64,000 bases of DNA from Bog-473 sp963755375. GTDB taxonomy: Bacteria > Actinomycetota > Acidimicrobiia > Acidimicrobiales > RAAP-2. A model generated the notes under the pieces. The model did no database searches, was not told where the DNA came from, and was given only the letters and a program-made list of their open reading frames with translations. The position numbers and the translations under genes were made by a program. The stretch covers positions 2,480,001 through 2,544,000 of the forward strand of contig CAVWKG010000016.1 in assembly GCA_963755375.1 (NCBI GenBank), written 5' to 3'. This document shows positions 1 to 7,844 of the stretch, piece after piece (the stretch's first letter is position 1; every line of letters starts with the position of its first letter).

Positions 1-327
1 CCCCCACCTCGGAGCCTTTGTGCCGCCATCGAGAAGGCTCTTGCCGACGTCTCCGATGGTGTCAGGAGCGATGAGGCGATGAGAGATTGCCAAATGTGGA
101 GCAAGCGTTGCCCACATGAAGGGTGCTGGAAATCCCATGCCGTGCAGAAGAACGATCACCGGACCGTCCTTGGGACCGGCTTCGGTCACGTGGGTGGCGC
201 CGTAGCGAGTGGGCACCATGACCTCTGTGGCCGGCACCGACCAGTCCGCCAGGAACTCGTCGTAGATCGAGATGATCTCGTTGCTGACCTTCTCAGGCAT
301 GATCGATATGGTCTTCGGGGGGCTCAT
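1..327 (-). CDS. alpha/beta hydrolase, N-terminal part (runs off the window)
   Basis: This is the first 109 codons of an alpha/beta-hydrolase-fold protein. The ATG at 327-325 is preceded on the minus strand by an AGGAGG-type ribosome binding site. The frame stays open to base 1, so the 3' end lies outside the window. The oxyanion motif HGMG is at residues 62-65 and the D-x-x-G-D-x-G-K-S loop at 89-97, both usual before the nucleophile elbow. The catalytic Ser, acid and His would be beyond the edge. The substrate cannot be told. It reads in the same direction as the CoA transferase but is separated from it by 300 bases. Confidence 0.75.
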   Translation of the reverse strand, partial: MSPPKTISIMPEKVSNEIISIYDEFLADWSVPATEVMVPTRYGATHVTEAGPKDGPVIVLLHGMGFPAPFMWATLAPHLAISHRLIAPDTIGDVGKSLLDGGTKAPRWG

Positions 328-631
328 GCGTCCTCCTCGGGCGTCGTCCCTTGCCTGTCAGCGCGGGTACATCACCAACTATTCGCCTGGCAACGACAAC
401 GGAATCCTCTACAAGGCTCACCTGCTGAGGTGTATTCGACTCTAGCGAGTCGGTGGCTTGGCCGATTCCAATCTGCCGCGTCTAGCGACGTGCGACTCCA
501 TCTCCGAACCACGCCCGCCCTCCGATGAGCGCTGCAACGAGGACAACGATCCATAGTGTCCAAATGATGTGCCAGCAGCACAAGTCGAGGGGCCGGACCT
601 GCTGTGCCTGAGCCCGGCCGGCGGGCGGCCC
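328..631. other. intergenic region, nothing recognised
   Basis: About 300 bases between the CoA transferase stop and the hydrolase start. Overlapping short frames on both strands show no family features. A 5-bp hairpin (CACCT/AGGTG, 419-432) is the only structure seen. The hydrolase promoter probably lies here, but no clear -35/-10 pair is visible. Confidence 0.4.
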
Positions 632-2113
632 TCACGTGGTCTCTGATGGCCACGACGCGGGATCCGCGCCGTAGGGCACGAGGCGGTCGGTGGTTGGCAG
701 GGTCAGGCTGTTGAATGTGAGGGGCGGTACCAGCGAGGTCACGACTCCGTAAGCGGTGTCGATCGAAACTGTCTTCGCCGGGTATGAGTCGGTCTCAGGC
801 AGGTGGGCTTGGGCGGCGACGTCGAGCAGGCCCAGTTCCTGGACCCACATGGCGCTGCGTGCGAGCGACAGCTTCACATGGTACGAACCACCTTCGACGG
901 CACGTCGGTGCAGCGCCGCCATCATCCCGGCGGCCGCGAAGTATCCCATCACGAGATCAGCCAAATAGAAGACCGGGGAGTACTTCGGCGGGCCGCCCTG
1001 GCCTTCGGTCATCGCAAACCCGGAAGCCACCTGCCCGTTCTGGTCGAATCCGGGCCGATCCTTCCAGGGGCCGGAGTGTCCGTAAGCGTTACCTGACATG
1101 TATACGAGACCGCGCTCGCTCACTGTAGCGAGTTGTTCGGGCAGCAGGCCGAAGCGCTCGTTCACTGCTGGACGATAGGTGGATGCGACCAAGTCAGCCG
1201 TCGCAGCCAGCTGCCGCATGGTCGCCATGTCCTTGTCGTACCGCAGGTCAAGGTAGGCCGCGTATTTACCGACGTCGACGCCGAGGTGCTGGGCGAGGGA
1301 GTCAGCGTAGAACGGCGAACTGATGTGTAGCACCTCGGCTCCGTACTCGGCGAGGGTGCGGGTGCTGCGCGGGCCAGCAAGTACGTGCGTGAAGTCGAGC
1401 ACACGAACAGCGTCCAGCGGCGAGTTAGCGCGGTCCGGGTACGGTACCGGGTCGCCATCGGTGATCTTGACGATCTCGATCGGCGGTGTCCCTACGAGTG
1501 CGTTGCCCTGGGGATGGGCCAACCACTCCTCACGCGAGAACGCACGACAGACCGGCAGGCTGGCGTTCGTCAGCGCCTCTTCGAGATCCTCGGCGCTCCA
1601 CTTGGCGACCTCGCGGGCAAAGGATTGCTTGTTGTTCCCGCAGTCGAAGAAGTTGAGGTATCCGTTGAGAAGCTTCTCATACGGTGGCCCGGCCTCGAGC
1701 ATGACGTAGCGACCGTCGCGGGTTGGGAAAATACCATTGACGGCGACGTATTCGGCTCCAACATTGCTGGGGTAGCCGGAGTGCTCGATGTAGTGCGTCG
1801 GGTGCAGATAGTGCAGCGCGTCGATGATATCGATCGAGATGTTGGTGCGTGTGCCACCGCGGGCCTCCCATATCGCCGCGCCAGCTACTCCGATGAGGAG
1901 CTGCGCGGTCGCGGAGGCCTCGCCGAGACGGTGTGGCGAGCGGATGACGGGATCGTTCCCGTACATGACGGCGTCTCCCGAGAAGTGGTCGGTCAGTCCG
2001 AGGATTTCGAGCAGGTCGGCGAGCGCGGCCAACTCTCCAGCAGAGAGGCGGCGTGACGACATGTTCGTGCCTGTGCCCTTGCGGTTAGATCCCACGGGTC
2101 TGCTGCGTGACAT
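632..2113 (-). CDS. CaiB/BaiF family III CoA-transferase
   Basis: A 493-residue family III acyl-CoA transferase, an enzyme class that moves CoA between carboxylic acids. The core signature V-R-V-L-D-F-T-H-V-L-A-G-P is at about 236-248, and R-P-G-F-D, with the expected catalytic Asp, lies further on. In classical 400-residue members the VRVLDF strand is at the N-terminus. Here about 235 residues resembling the C-terminal half of the fold precede it, so the protein looks permuted or is a fused two-domain form. I chose the ATG at 2113 because GAGGAG lies 7 bases upstream. An ATG at 2062 gives a shorter protein with a poorer site. Substrate unknown. Confidence 0.82.
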   Translation of the reverse strand: MSRSRPVGSNRKGTGTNMSSRRLSAGELAALADLLEILGLTDHFSGDAVMYGNDPVIRSPHRLGEASATAQLLIGVAGAAIWEARGGTRTNISIDIIDALHYLHPTHYIEHSGYPSNVGAEYVAVNGIFPTRDGRYVMLEAGPPYEKLLNGYLNFFDCGNNKQSFAREVAKWSAEDLEEALTNASLPVCRAFSREEWLAHPQGNALVGTPPIEIVKITDGDPVPYPDRANSPLDAVRVLDFTHVLAGPRSTRTLAEYGAEVLHISSPFYADSLAQHLGVDVGKYAAYLDLRYDKDMATMRQLAATADLVASTYRPAVNERFGLLPEQLATVSERGLVYMSGNAYGHSGPWKDRPGFDQNGQVASGFAMTEGQGGPPKYSPVFYLADLVMGYFAAAGMMAALHRRAVEGGSYHVKLSLARSAMWVQELGLLDVAAQAHLPETDSYPAKTVSIDTAYGVVTSLVPPLTFNSLTLPTTDRLVPYGADPASWPSETT

Positions 2114-2476
2114 GTCGTGGCTCCTCAAAGATCGTGGCCGAGTCGGGCCAAGGATGGGCGTGGACTCTCCGCTGGCCACGAAAGTATGTGCGTTGGTGGT
2201 ACGGCGGTCGTTACGCTCCTATTCGTTTCGTCCGGCGGCTAGCGCCTCTGTCTTTGCTCCGACAGCCCTCAGCCTCAACATTACTGAGGACATCTTGGCC
2301 AGTGCTCTACGCGCCCTGACCGGAAAGCCGGGCCGGAAACTGACGGGTGGCTGGCGGAGCGATCGGGGAAGTACATCGAAGCTACTGATTGAGATCGCGG
2401 GGCGTCTGGCGGAGGGGTCCAGAGAGGGCACGCTTGAAGGTCTGGGTCCAGGATTCCGATTCCGCGTAGTGGTTAT

Positions 2477-2498
2477 CTCCGTCTGTCCGCAGACGGAG
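2477..2498. terminator. 9-bp perfect hairpin, terminator-like
   Basis: CTCCGTCTG (2477-2485) and CAGACGGAG (2490-2498) pair perfectly around a TCCG loop. There is no T-run on either side, so an intrinsic terminator is only one reading; a regulator site is another. Confidence 0.35.
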
Positions 2499-2518
2499 TG
2501 ATCCCGGCTCTCGGCATC

Positions 2519-2562
2519 CCACCCGTGCCGTGCTGCCCCACGGTCCCGGCGTTTGGGGACAG
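2519..2562 (+). repeat. dispersed intergenic repeat, copy A
   Basis: Degenerate copy of a 45-bp element with the core GTGCCG...CCAC..GTCCCGGCG...TGGGG, seen six times between genes in the first 17 kb and always in this orientation. Confidence 0.45.
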
Positions 2563-2587
2563 GGCGCGTCAGGCGGATACTGGCAAC

Positions 2588-2806
2588 ATGACGAAATATC
2601 GGAACTACTGGATATACAGCATCGGCTGCTTCGTGGTCTGGGGCGTCCTTTTGGCTGTTGTGGCAGCGCAAGGCAAGAGTGACAAGACGCACACGGTTCT
2701 ACTGGTCTTTGCTGGATGGTGTATCGGGTGGGTCTCGACGACCATCGCCAGGTTCGTCTACCCACCTCCGAGACGCTGGCTTCAGCCAAATCCCCCAACT
2801 GCGTGA
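2588..2806 (+). CDS. small two-helix membrane protein
   Basis: A 72-residue protein starting at the ATG at 2588 (MTKYRNYWIY). Two hydrophobic segments, at about residues 10-26 and 35-52, are separated by a short charged loop (GKSDKT). The C-terminus (PPPRRWLQPN) is basic and proline-rich. It probably sits in the cytoplasmic membrane with both ends inside. No family is recognised. A longer frame from 2498 adds only unconvincing sequence. Repeat copy B follows the stop by about 25 bases. Confidence 0.6.
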   Translation: MTKYRNYWIYSIGCFVVWGVLLAVVAAQGKSDKTHTVLLVFAGWCIGWVSTTIARFVYPPPRRWLQPNPPTA

Positions 2807-2829
2807 AACTGACAAGCAGCGGCATGACT

Positions 2830-2872
2830 CCGATGTGCCGCAGAGTGGCACCCAGTCCCGGCGAAGTGGGAC
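2830..2872 (+). repeat. dispersed intergenic repeat, copy B
   Basis: Core CCGATGTGCCGCA...GGCACCCAGTCCCGGCG...TGGG, close to copy F at 17080. It lies between a small membrane protein gene and a Nudix gene. Confidence 0.5.
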
Positions 2873-2917
2873 ACCTGTTGGGGTGGGGTGCCCGCACGTA
2901 AGTGACTGAGCCAGTAT

Positions 2918-3439
2918 GTGACGGTGACGGTGATCAGGTACTGCGTGACTTGCGGAAGGGAAGTTGGCCTGGCAGCGCCGTGCCGGTGTCAGTACTGCGG
3001 CCACGAGTACTGGAGGAATCCCAAACCCTGCGGTGGCGCGTGTGTTGTCAACGGCGAGAAACTCCTACTTGTCCTTCGGGCCAAAGATCCAGGAGCTGGC
3101 CTCTGGGACCTTCCCGGCGGATTCTGTGATCCCGAAGAGCATCCATTGGCAACAGCTCATCGAGAGGTGCAAGAAGAAACGGGACTCACCCTCCATTCAC
3201 TGAGGTTTCTCGGAATGTGGATCGACACCTACGGCAACGAGGACCCACCAGAGGTGACACTCAACATCTACTACCTGGGACAAGCAGAGCGCCCCGAACT
3301 TGTACGAACCAGCGACGAGACAGCAGAGGTTCGGTGGTTCAGGCCAGCGGACATCCCGGTGGACACACTGGCGTTTGCCCACGTCGAACATGCCATCCGC
3401 TGTTGGTCTGAGGCACGAGACGGTGAAGGTACGGCCTAG
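2918..3439 (+). CDS. Nudix hydrolase with N-terminal zinc ribbon
   Basis: A 173-residue Nudix hydrolase, a family that cleaves nucleoside diphosphates linked to another group using Mg2+. The full Nudix box (G-x5-E-x7-REVQEETGL) spans about residues 68-90. An N-terminal Cys cluster (C9, C12, C22, C24, C27) forms a short zinc ribbon like that of NudC-type NADH pyrophosphatases. The start is uncertain: GTG codons at 2918, 2924 and 2930 all fit and none has a strong ribosome binding site. Repeat copy C follows the stop at once. A second Nudix gene converges on it, 105 bases away. The substrate cannot be read from the sequence. Confidence 0.88.
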   Translation: MTVTVIRYCVTCGREVGLAAPCRCQYCGHEYWRNPKPCGGACVVNGEKLLLVLRAKDPGAGLWDLPGGFCDPEEHPLATAHREVQEETGLTLHSLRFLGMWIDTYGNEDPPEVTLNIYYLGQAERPELVRTSDETAEVRWFRPADIPVDTLAFAHVEHAIRCWSEARDGEGTA

Positions 3440-3486
3440 CCGATATGTGCCGTACGGTGCGCCCAGGTCCGGCGCATGGGGCACCC
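3440..3486 (+). repeat. dispersed intergenic repeat, copy C
   Basis: Copy with core GTGCCGTACGGTGC...GGTCCGGCGCATGGGGCACC, starting directly after the Nudix stop codon. The inner GTGCCG/CGGTGC part can fold back. Confidence 0.45.
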
Positions 3487-3544
3487 TATGGCGTCGTCGT
3501 TCTCGGACTTATGAGGGCAGTCTCCCGCTACCTCAGGCCACGGC

Positions 3545-4135
3545 TCAGGACGCCCTCTCGGCCAAGACTTCGAGGAACGGTGCGGCAGGCATGTCCGTCG
3601 TTGAAGTGCGAGTGACTGCTTCACCGAGGGATACGAGCTGAGAGCGGAGTTCGTAGCCTTCGATATCGGTCCAATTGCTATCGAAGCCGCCGTCACGTGA
3701 CGTCGAATGAGCAACAAGGACAGCCTGCAAGAAATCCGGGTATGGAAACTGGTAGTCGTTGGGTGGAGTCCGCAGATGCTCAAGGTGTAGCCACCCAATA
3801 GGCTCAATCGTGTCCGGTTTCAACAACCATCCCGTTTCTTCGTGGACCTCTCTGAATGCCGTCTCCTCGTATGTCTCACCGGGTTCTCGGCGGCCCCCAG
3901 GCCATGGATGCCACGACCCGTCGGGCGTCTGACAGATCACGATCTGATCGTGAACGAGCACGAAGCACCGCACCGAAGTCACGATCTCTGATGGAAGATC
4001 CACCGAATCGAAAAACGCCGTTACCCTAAGCGGCAATGTGCCGTCGGCCCACACGGTTTCCGTAAAGCCGACGGGTACGGCATTCCTTAGGAGGCGTTCG
4101 AGTCCGGGGTGCCGGGTGCCGTAACCGGGACGCAC
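3545..4135 (-). CDS. Nudix hydrolase
   Basis: A 196-residue Nudix protein starting at a GTG. The box G-x5-E-x7-REVHEETGW is at about 81-103, with Trp where a small hydrophobic residue is usual. The sequence before it (VLVHDQIVICQ...WHPWPGG) is the normal Nudix beta-sheet. About 55 residues precede the fold. It is convergent with the zinc-ribbon Nudix gene and unrelated to it beyond the domain. The substrate is unknown; the N-terminal extension suggests a specialised subfamily. Confidence 0.85.
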   Translation of the reverse strand: MRPGYGTRHPGLERLLRNAVPVGFTETVWADGTLPLRVTAFFDSVDLPSEIVTSVRCFVLVHDQIVICQTPDGSWHPWPGGRREPGETYEETAFREVHEETGWLLKPDTIEPIGWLHLEHLRTPPNDYQFPYPDFLQAVLVAHSTSRDGGFDSNWTDIEGYELRSQLVSLGEAVTRTSTTDMPAAPFLEVLAERAS

Positions 4136-4192
4136 ACAGCGAGACTAACTGTGCTGATCAGCTACACCCCAGACCGGCGTTATGTGCTAGTC

Positions 4193-4885
4193 CTACGGCT
4201 CGGTCTTGTAAGCGTCGTGGTAGTTCCACCATTGATATGGCGCAGTCTGGGGATACCCCTCGGGCGAGTCCTCCCACTCTTCCTGACGACCAAGCGCCGT
4301 GATGTCGAGGTAGTTCCAGGTCCCACCCATCTGCTCGTCGCCCCGAAGGTTGATGAAGTAAGTGCGGAAGATCCGGTCACCCTCCCGGATGAACGCGTTG
4401 GTACCGTGCCACTCGTCGACGTCGAAGTCCTTATCGAATTCATCGGTGATCGTGTACCAGGGGATGTGCTCCCAGCCGTGGCGCTTTTTCAAGTGCTCGA
4501 TGTCAGCCTGAGGGGCGCGCGATGCAAACGCAAGCGCCGTGTTTCTCGCGCGCAAGTGGCCAGGGTCCGCGACTTGGTCGGCGCCAAGGGAACAACCAAC
4601 GCACGCCCTCTCGGGGTACGAGCCGCCCTCTGCCAATGTCGTCACTTCAGGTCCGTAGAAGGCGCGGTAGACGATCAGCTGACGCAGTCCCTCGAAAAGG
4701 TCCGCGAGGCTCATCCGTCCGGCGGGGCCGTCGAACCAATATTCCTTGTTAATGGCCATCCAGGGCATCCGTCGGCGTTCAGCCGCGAGCGCGTCCCGGG
4801 CGCGGACCAACTCCTTCTCCTTGGGCAGGATCTTCTCTCGTGCGGCGAACCACTCCTCCCGCGAGACGATCGGCGGTGTCTTCAT
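4193..4885 (-). CDS. DUF899 family thioredoxin-like protein
   Basis: A 230-residue DUF899 protein, a family with a thioredoxin-like fold and no settled reaction. The family start (SREEWFAAREKILPKEKEL) follows the chosen ATG at 4885, which has GGGAG just upstream; two earlier ATG codons lack such a site. The CVGCS motif at 95-99 occupies the redox-motif position (CxxC). The C-terminal part shows the family's YLDITALGRQEEWEDSPEGYPQ stretch (shared in pieces) and the W-W-N-Y-H-D-A-Y ending. It is a single gene with no partner nearby. Confidence 0.85.
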   Translation of the reverse strand: MKTPPIVSREEWFAAREKILPKEKELVRARDALAAERRRMPWMAINKEYWFDGPAGRMSLADLFEGLRQLIVYRAFYGPEVTTLAEGGSYPERACVGCSLGADQVADPGHLRARNTALAFASRAPQADIEHLKKRHGWEHIPWYTITDEFDKDFDVDEWHGTNAFIREGDRIFRTYFINLRGDEQMGGTWNYLDITALGRQEEWEDSPEGYPQTAPYQWWNYHDAYKTEP

Positions 4886-5225
4886 GGCTCTCCCTTCTTG
4901 GGTCATCGCCACAGGCTCGCGCGCAGGCGCCTCCAAGGAAACTGGACCCTCTGAAGGGCGTGTTACCTAGCCTGCCCTACCCACCTTCCAGGGAGAGAGC
5001 CGGGTGCCCCAATCGCGATATGGGGCAGTCGAAACAGCGGGTCACAAAGAGGCACCTCGCAGGTATTGACACGCCCCGCTCCTTGGCCAGAAATGGTCCC
5101 GAATCGGCAGCCTTCCTGGAATCATTCATGAGGCGACTTTCCAATTCAGCCGTACCCGGAGCTCCTATGTCCTATCCGACGCTCAATGGGATCCGTCCAC
5201 GATCCCTTCCTAGACTTCATCTCCC
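4886..5225. other. divergent intergenic region
   Basis: About 340 bases between the divergent DUF899 gene and the EVE-like gene. No gene is supported. TTGACA at 5066-5071 points towards the EVE-like gene, but the hexamer 17 bases later (AGAAAT) is a poor -10, so no promoter is called. Confidence 0.4.
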
Positions 5226-6392
5226 ATGAAGGCGTACCTCTGCGTGTACCGCCATTCGATCCCGCCTCGAAAGGACTGGGATCTGACGAAGGCAAGGGCA
5301 GCGACAGAGCCGTTGTTGCAAAAGTTTCTTGATCGCTACGGCCAACCAGAGTGCTTCTACGACTGGGGTGACGACCCCAGCTTCTTCGCCTCGTCTGAGA
5401 TTCTCGGGTCGGCGGAGAGCGCGACGTGGGGGGTGTGTCGCCGTGATGTTCGAACGGCTATGCGTCCGGGAGATTATGTCGTCTTCGTTTGTGGAAAGGA
5501 GATGGCGAAGGGAATCTGGGAGTACTTCTATGTGGGAGTCGGAACGGTCAAGCAACTGCTTGACCGCCACGTCATCTGGTCTGAAGATAGGTACGAGCCC
5601 TACCGTCGATTCTTCAATGTGCTTGCGCGTCCAGTGGGCGGAGAGCTACAGCAGTATGAGACCTTTCATCGCTATCACCCTGACTGGGATAGACGTGCCG
5701 CCGCTCCGTACATCGTCTTCGATCCATTGGAAAGCCGCTTCAATCTTGAGAATCCACCTCTCGTCGCCTCATACGACCGGGATCATGGGGGGATCGAGGA
5801 ATGGAACTACAACGACCCGATATCACGGCGATTAGCCGCACTTGTGCTCCCAGACTCGTCTAGCACGCGAGGATTGCGCTCCGTCAACATCCAACGATCA
5901 CACCCGAAGATGAATCTGGCAGCGCAAGCACGCCGAGCTGGAGGGTTTGACAACCTCAAGACGGAGTTGCTGGCTCTGTGCGCGAATGATGCGGCTGGAC
6001 TCGGTGAAAGCGGTGATCCGAGGCTCCCGGCTACTGGGGGAGAGCGTAAAATGGAGCCGATGACCTCGCGATTCGAAGAGCTGCGCCGTACGGGGGGCTT
6101 GAGCGGGCAGGGGCGCAAGCGTCCCGAGAGCGCCGCCAGAGCGGACCGCGTGCCACCTGCCCGCTATCTCGAAATGACTAGAAAATATCTGGACAAGTGC
6201 GGGTGGGACGCCAAAGCCGCCGTGATCGCCAAGGCCATGCGGGTGGACCATGTGCCCGTGGGTCTCTGGCTGAACCCGTGCCTGAACTACCTCACCGGAT
6301 CGAACTACACGGTGTCCGATCACTTGCCTCAAGGAACTCCAATACCTCTCACAGAGGTCAACGGACGACGGATCGTCACCCGACCCCACTAG
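5226..6392 (+). CDS. uncharacterised protein with PUA/EVE-like N-terminal domain
   Basis: A 388-residue protein I cannot assign firmly. The N-terminal 200 residues (MKAYLCVYRH..., TWGVCRRDVRTAMRPGDYVVFV at about 67-90, then YFYVGVGTV) have the layout of PUA/EVE-type folds: a GDYVVF strand followed by a YxGVGxV strand. Such folds read modified bases and also occur in 'nucleotide modification associated' (Nmad) proteins. The middle (220-300) is basic and low in hydrophobics. A C-terminal block of 70 residues (YLEMTRKYLDKCG...) looks like a separate domain. No ribosome binding site precedes the ATG, so it may be leaderless. The family link is inference. Confidence 0.6.
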   Translation: MKAYLCVYRHSIPPRKDWDLTKARAATEPLLQKFLDRYGQPECFYDWGDDPSFFASSEILGSAESATWGVCRRDVRTAMRPGDYVVFVCGKEMAKGIWEYFYVGVGTVKQLLDRHVIWSEDRYEPYRRFFNVLARPVGGELQQYETFHRYHPDWDRRAAAPYIVFDPLESRFNLENPPLVASYDRDHGGIEEWNYNDPISRRLAALVLPDSSSTRGLRSVNIQRSHPKMNLAAQARRAGGFDNLKTELLALCANDAAGLGESGDPRLPATGGERKMEPMTSRFEELRRTGGLSGQGRKRPESAARADRVPPARYLEMTRKYLDKCGWDAKAAVIAKAMRVDHVPVGLWLNPCLNYLTGSNYTVSDHLPQGTPIPLTEVNGRRIVTRPH

Positions 6393-6407
6393 CTTGTTCT
6401 TCGGGTT

Positions 6408-6539
6408 ATGAACGCCACGCTGCGCAAAGCTATTCGGGCACTGGATGAGAATAAGAAGCAAGAGCTGAGACGCCTCATTGACGGCGAGACCTACCTTCGC
6501 GACTGCGGTGATTCAGCAGCGAATTCAGGACGAATCTGA
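6408..6539 (+). CDS. possible 43-residue protein
   Basis: A short frame 15 bases after the EVE-like gene: M-N-A-T-L-R-K-A-I-R-A-L-D-E-N-K-K-Q-E-L-R-R-L-I-D-G, an amphipathic charged helix, then a weaker tail. It could be a small partner of the upstream gene or a fragment. No ribosome binding site is evident. Confidence 0.3.
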   Translation: MNATLRKAIRALDENKKQELRRLIDGETYLRDCGDSAANSGRI

Positions 6540-6607
6540 ACCGACGGCTGAGCAGTGTTCTGGAATCGTGAGCTACTCGAACGCCTGGCTGCGTGATGGG
6601 AGGCACA

Positions 6608-7012
6608 ATGTCGAACAGGGTTGCAATAGTCACGGGTGCCTCGGCAGGCATAGGGCTGAGTGTGGCTTCTCGGCTCCACGGACGAGGGTGGGTCGTCGTC
6701 GGATCGAGCCGCCGAGGCACAGGCTCGAACGGATGGACGTCGGTGGTGATGGATGTCGATGATGACCAATCCGTGACGGCCGGGGTGCAGGGAGTGGTTG
6801 TCGAGCACGGGCGCATCGATGCCGTGGTGGCCAGCGCCGGCTGGGGATTGGCCGGGGCGTGGCGAGAATCGCCTGAGATCGTTGGGCGGCTCGCCAAGGT
6901 CCCGCGTACGATGACATGTGATGGTCGACTCCGGAGGCACCCACGCCGGCACTGTTACGGTGGTGTTCACCGACCTTGTCGGGTCGACGGCGCTTGGTCA
7001 GAAGCTTGGTGA
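6608..7012 (+). pseudogene. truncated short-chain dehydrogenase/reductase (SDR)
   Basis: The start is good: ATG at 6608 with GGGAGG upstream, then the Rossmann motif TGASAGIG at about residues 9-16 and the VASAGWGL equivalent of the NNAG strand at about 74-81. After roughly 90 residues the SDR similarity stops, and the frame runs into the start of the downstream cyclase gene, ending at 7012. The catalytic Ser-Tyr-Lys part is absent, so no active enzyme is possible. It looks like the left half of an SDR gene cut by a deletion or insertion that brought in the cyclase gene. Confidence 0.75.
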
Positions 7013-7844
7013 CGACGCCGCCGACGGGGTTCGACGCGAGCACGACCGGCTCGTACGCGTCGCAACTTCGGAGCATGGCGGTACCGAGGTCAAGGCCCTC
7101 GGCGATGGCTTCATGCTCGTGTTCGGTGCCGCGGCTGAGGCGGTGGGCGCTGCTATTGCGATTCAGCAGGCAGTTGATCGGTTTTCGCGTCGAGGTCCGG
7201 TGCCGATTCACGTTCGGGTCGGAGTGAGTGCTGGTGATGTGGCGTGGGAGAACGGTGACTGTTTCGGTACGCCGGTTATCGAGGCGAGCCGGCTCTGCGG
7301 CGCGGCTAAGGCGGGGCAGATCCTGGTGAGCGATGTTGTCCGCCTGTTGGCCGGTTCGCGGGGCGGTCACCGTTTCCTTCCGCTTGGCGCACTGGCGTTG
7401 AAGGGTCTGACGGACCCGGTCAGCGTGTTGGAGGTCGCGTGGGATTTGGCGGTCGATGCCGATCTCTCGCTGCCGAGCGCGCTGGGTGGTGAAAGCCAAG
7501 TGCAGTTCGTTGGCCGCGCGGCGGAACAGGACCGACTTGGGGTCGCGTGGAAGAACGCGGCGACGGGCAAGCGGCGAGTGGCGCTGATCTCGGGCGAGCC
7601 CGGCGTAGGCAAAACGCGTCTGGCCGCGGAGGTCGCGCGTGGTGCGCACGGGGAAGGCGCGGTCGTTTTGTACGGCCGTTGCGATGAGGATCTTGGTGTC
7701 CCGTACCAGCCGTTCGTCGAGGCACTGCGGCCGTATGTCGCCTGGTGTCCGGTCGACGCGTCTGGCGGATCAGGTCGCGCCGTTTGGTGGGGACCTTGCG
7801 CGTCTCGTCCCGCAGCTCGCCGAGCGGTTGCCGCACCTGCCTGA
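6918..7844 (+). CDS. class III adenylate/guanylate cyclase-AAA protein, N-terminal part (frameshifted)
   Basis: The first part of a large signalling protein. The class III nucleotide cyclase domain covers about residues 12-170, with metal-binding Asp in VFTDLVGST (D19) and ALGDGF (D63) and the conserved GTPVIEASRL stretch. It is followed by an AAA/STAND-type ATPase with P-loop GEPGVGKT at 226-233. Around 7760-7772 the reading frame must move by one base: after PYQPFVEALRPYVAWCPVD the sequence continues sensibly only in the frame of the 7639-10251 segment. Joined, the protein would be about 1110 residues. Start GTG 6918 or ATG 6921, overlapping the SDR remnant. Confidence 0.82.
   Translation: MMVDSGGTHAGTVTVVFTDLVGSTALGQKLGDDAADGVRREHDRLVRVATSEHGGTEVKALGDGFMLVFGAAAEAVGAAIAIQQAVDRFSRRGPVPIHVRVGVSAGDVAWENGDCFGTPVIEASRLCGAAKAGQILVSDVVRLLAGSRGGHRFLPLGALALKGLTDPVSVLEVAWDLAVDADLSLPSALGGESQVQFVGRAAEQDRLGVAWKNAATGKRRVALISGEPGVGKTRLAAEVARGAHGEGAVVLYGRCDEDLGVPYQPFVEALRPYVAWCPVDASGGSGRAVWWGPCASRPAARRAVAAPA

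Larger units (their letters stand above)
2114..2587. other. intergenic region with one hairpin and one repeat copy
   Basis: About 470 bases. No convincing gene; the longer open frames on the minus strand have no family features. It contains a perfect 9-bp inverted repeat (2477-2498) and the first copy of a dispersed intergenic repeat (2519-2562). Confidence 0.45.

Noticed and set aside
2219..2692. Minus-strand frame of 157 residues in the intergenic region
   Set aside because: No family features, no ribosome binding site, and it overlaps the small membrane protein and repeat copy A.
5066..5094. Sigma-70 type promoter (TTGACA) before the EVE-like gene
   Set aside because: The hexamer 17 bases downstream (AGAAAT) matches the -10 consensus in only three positions.
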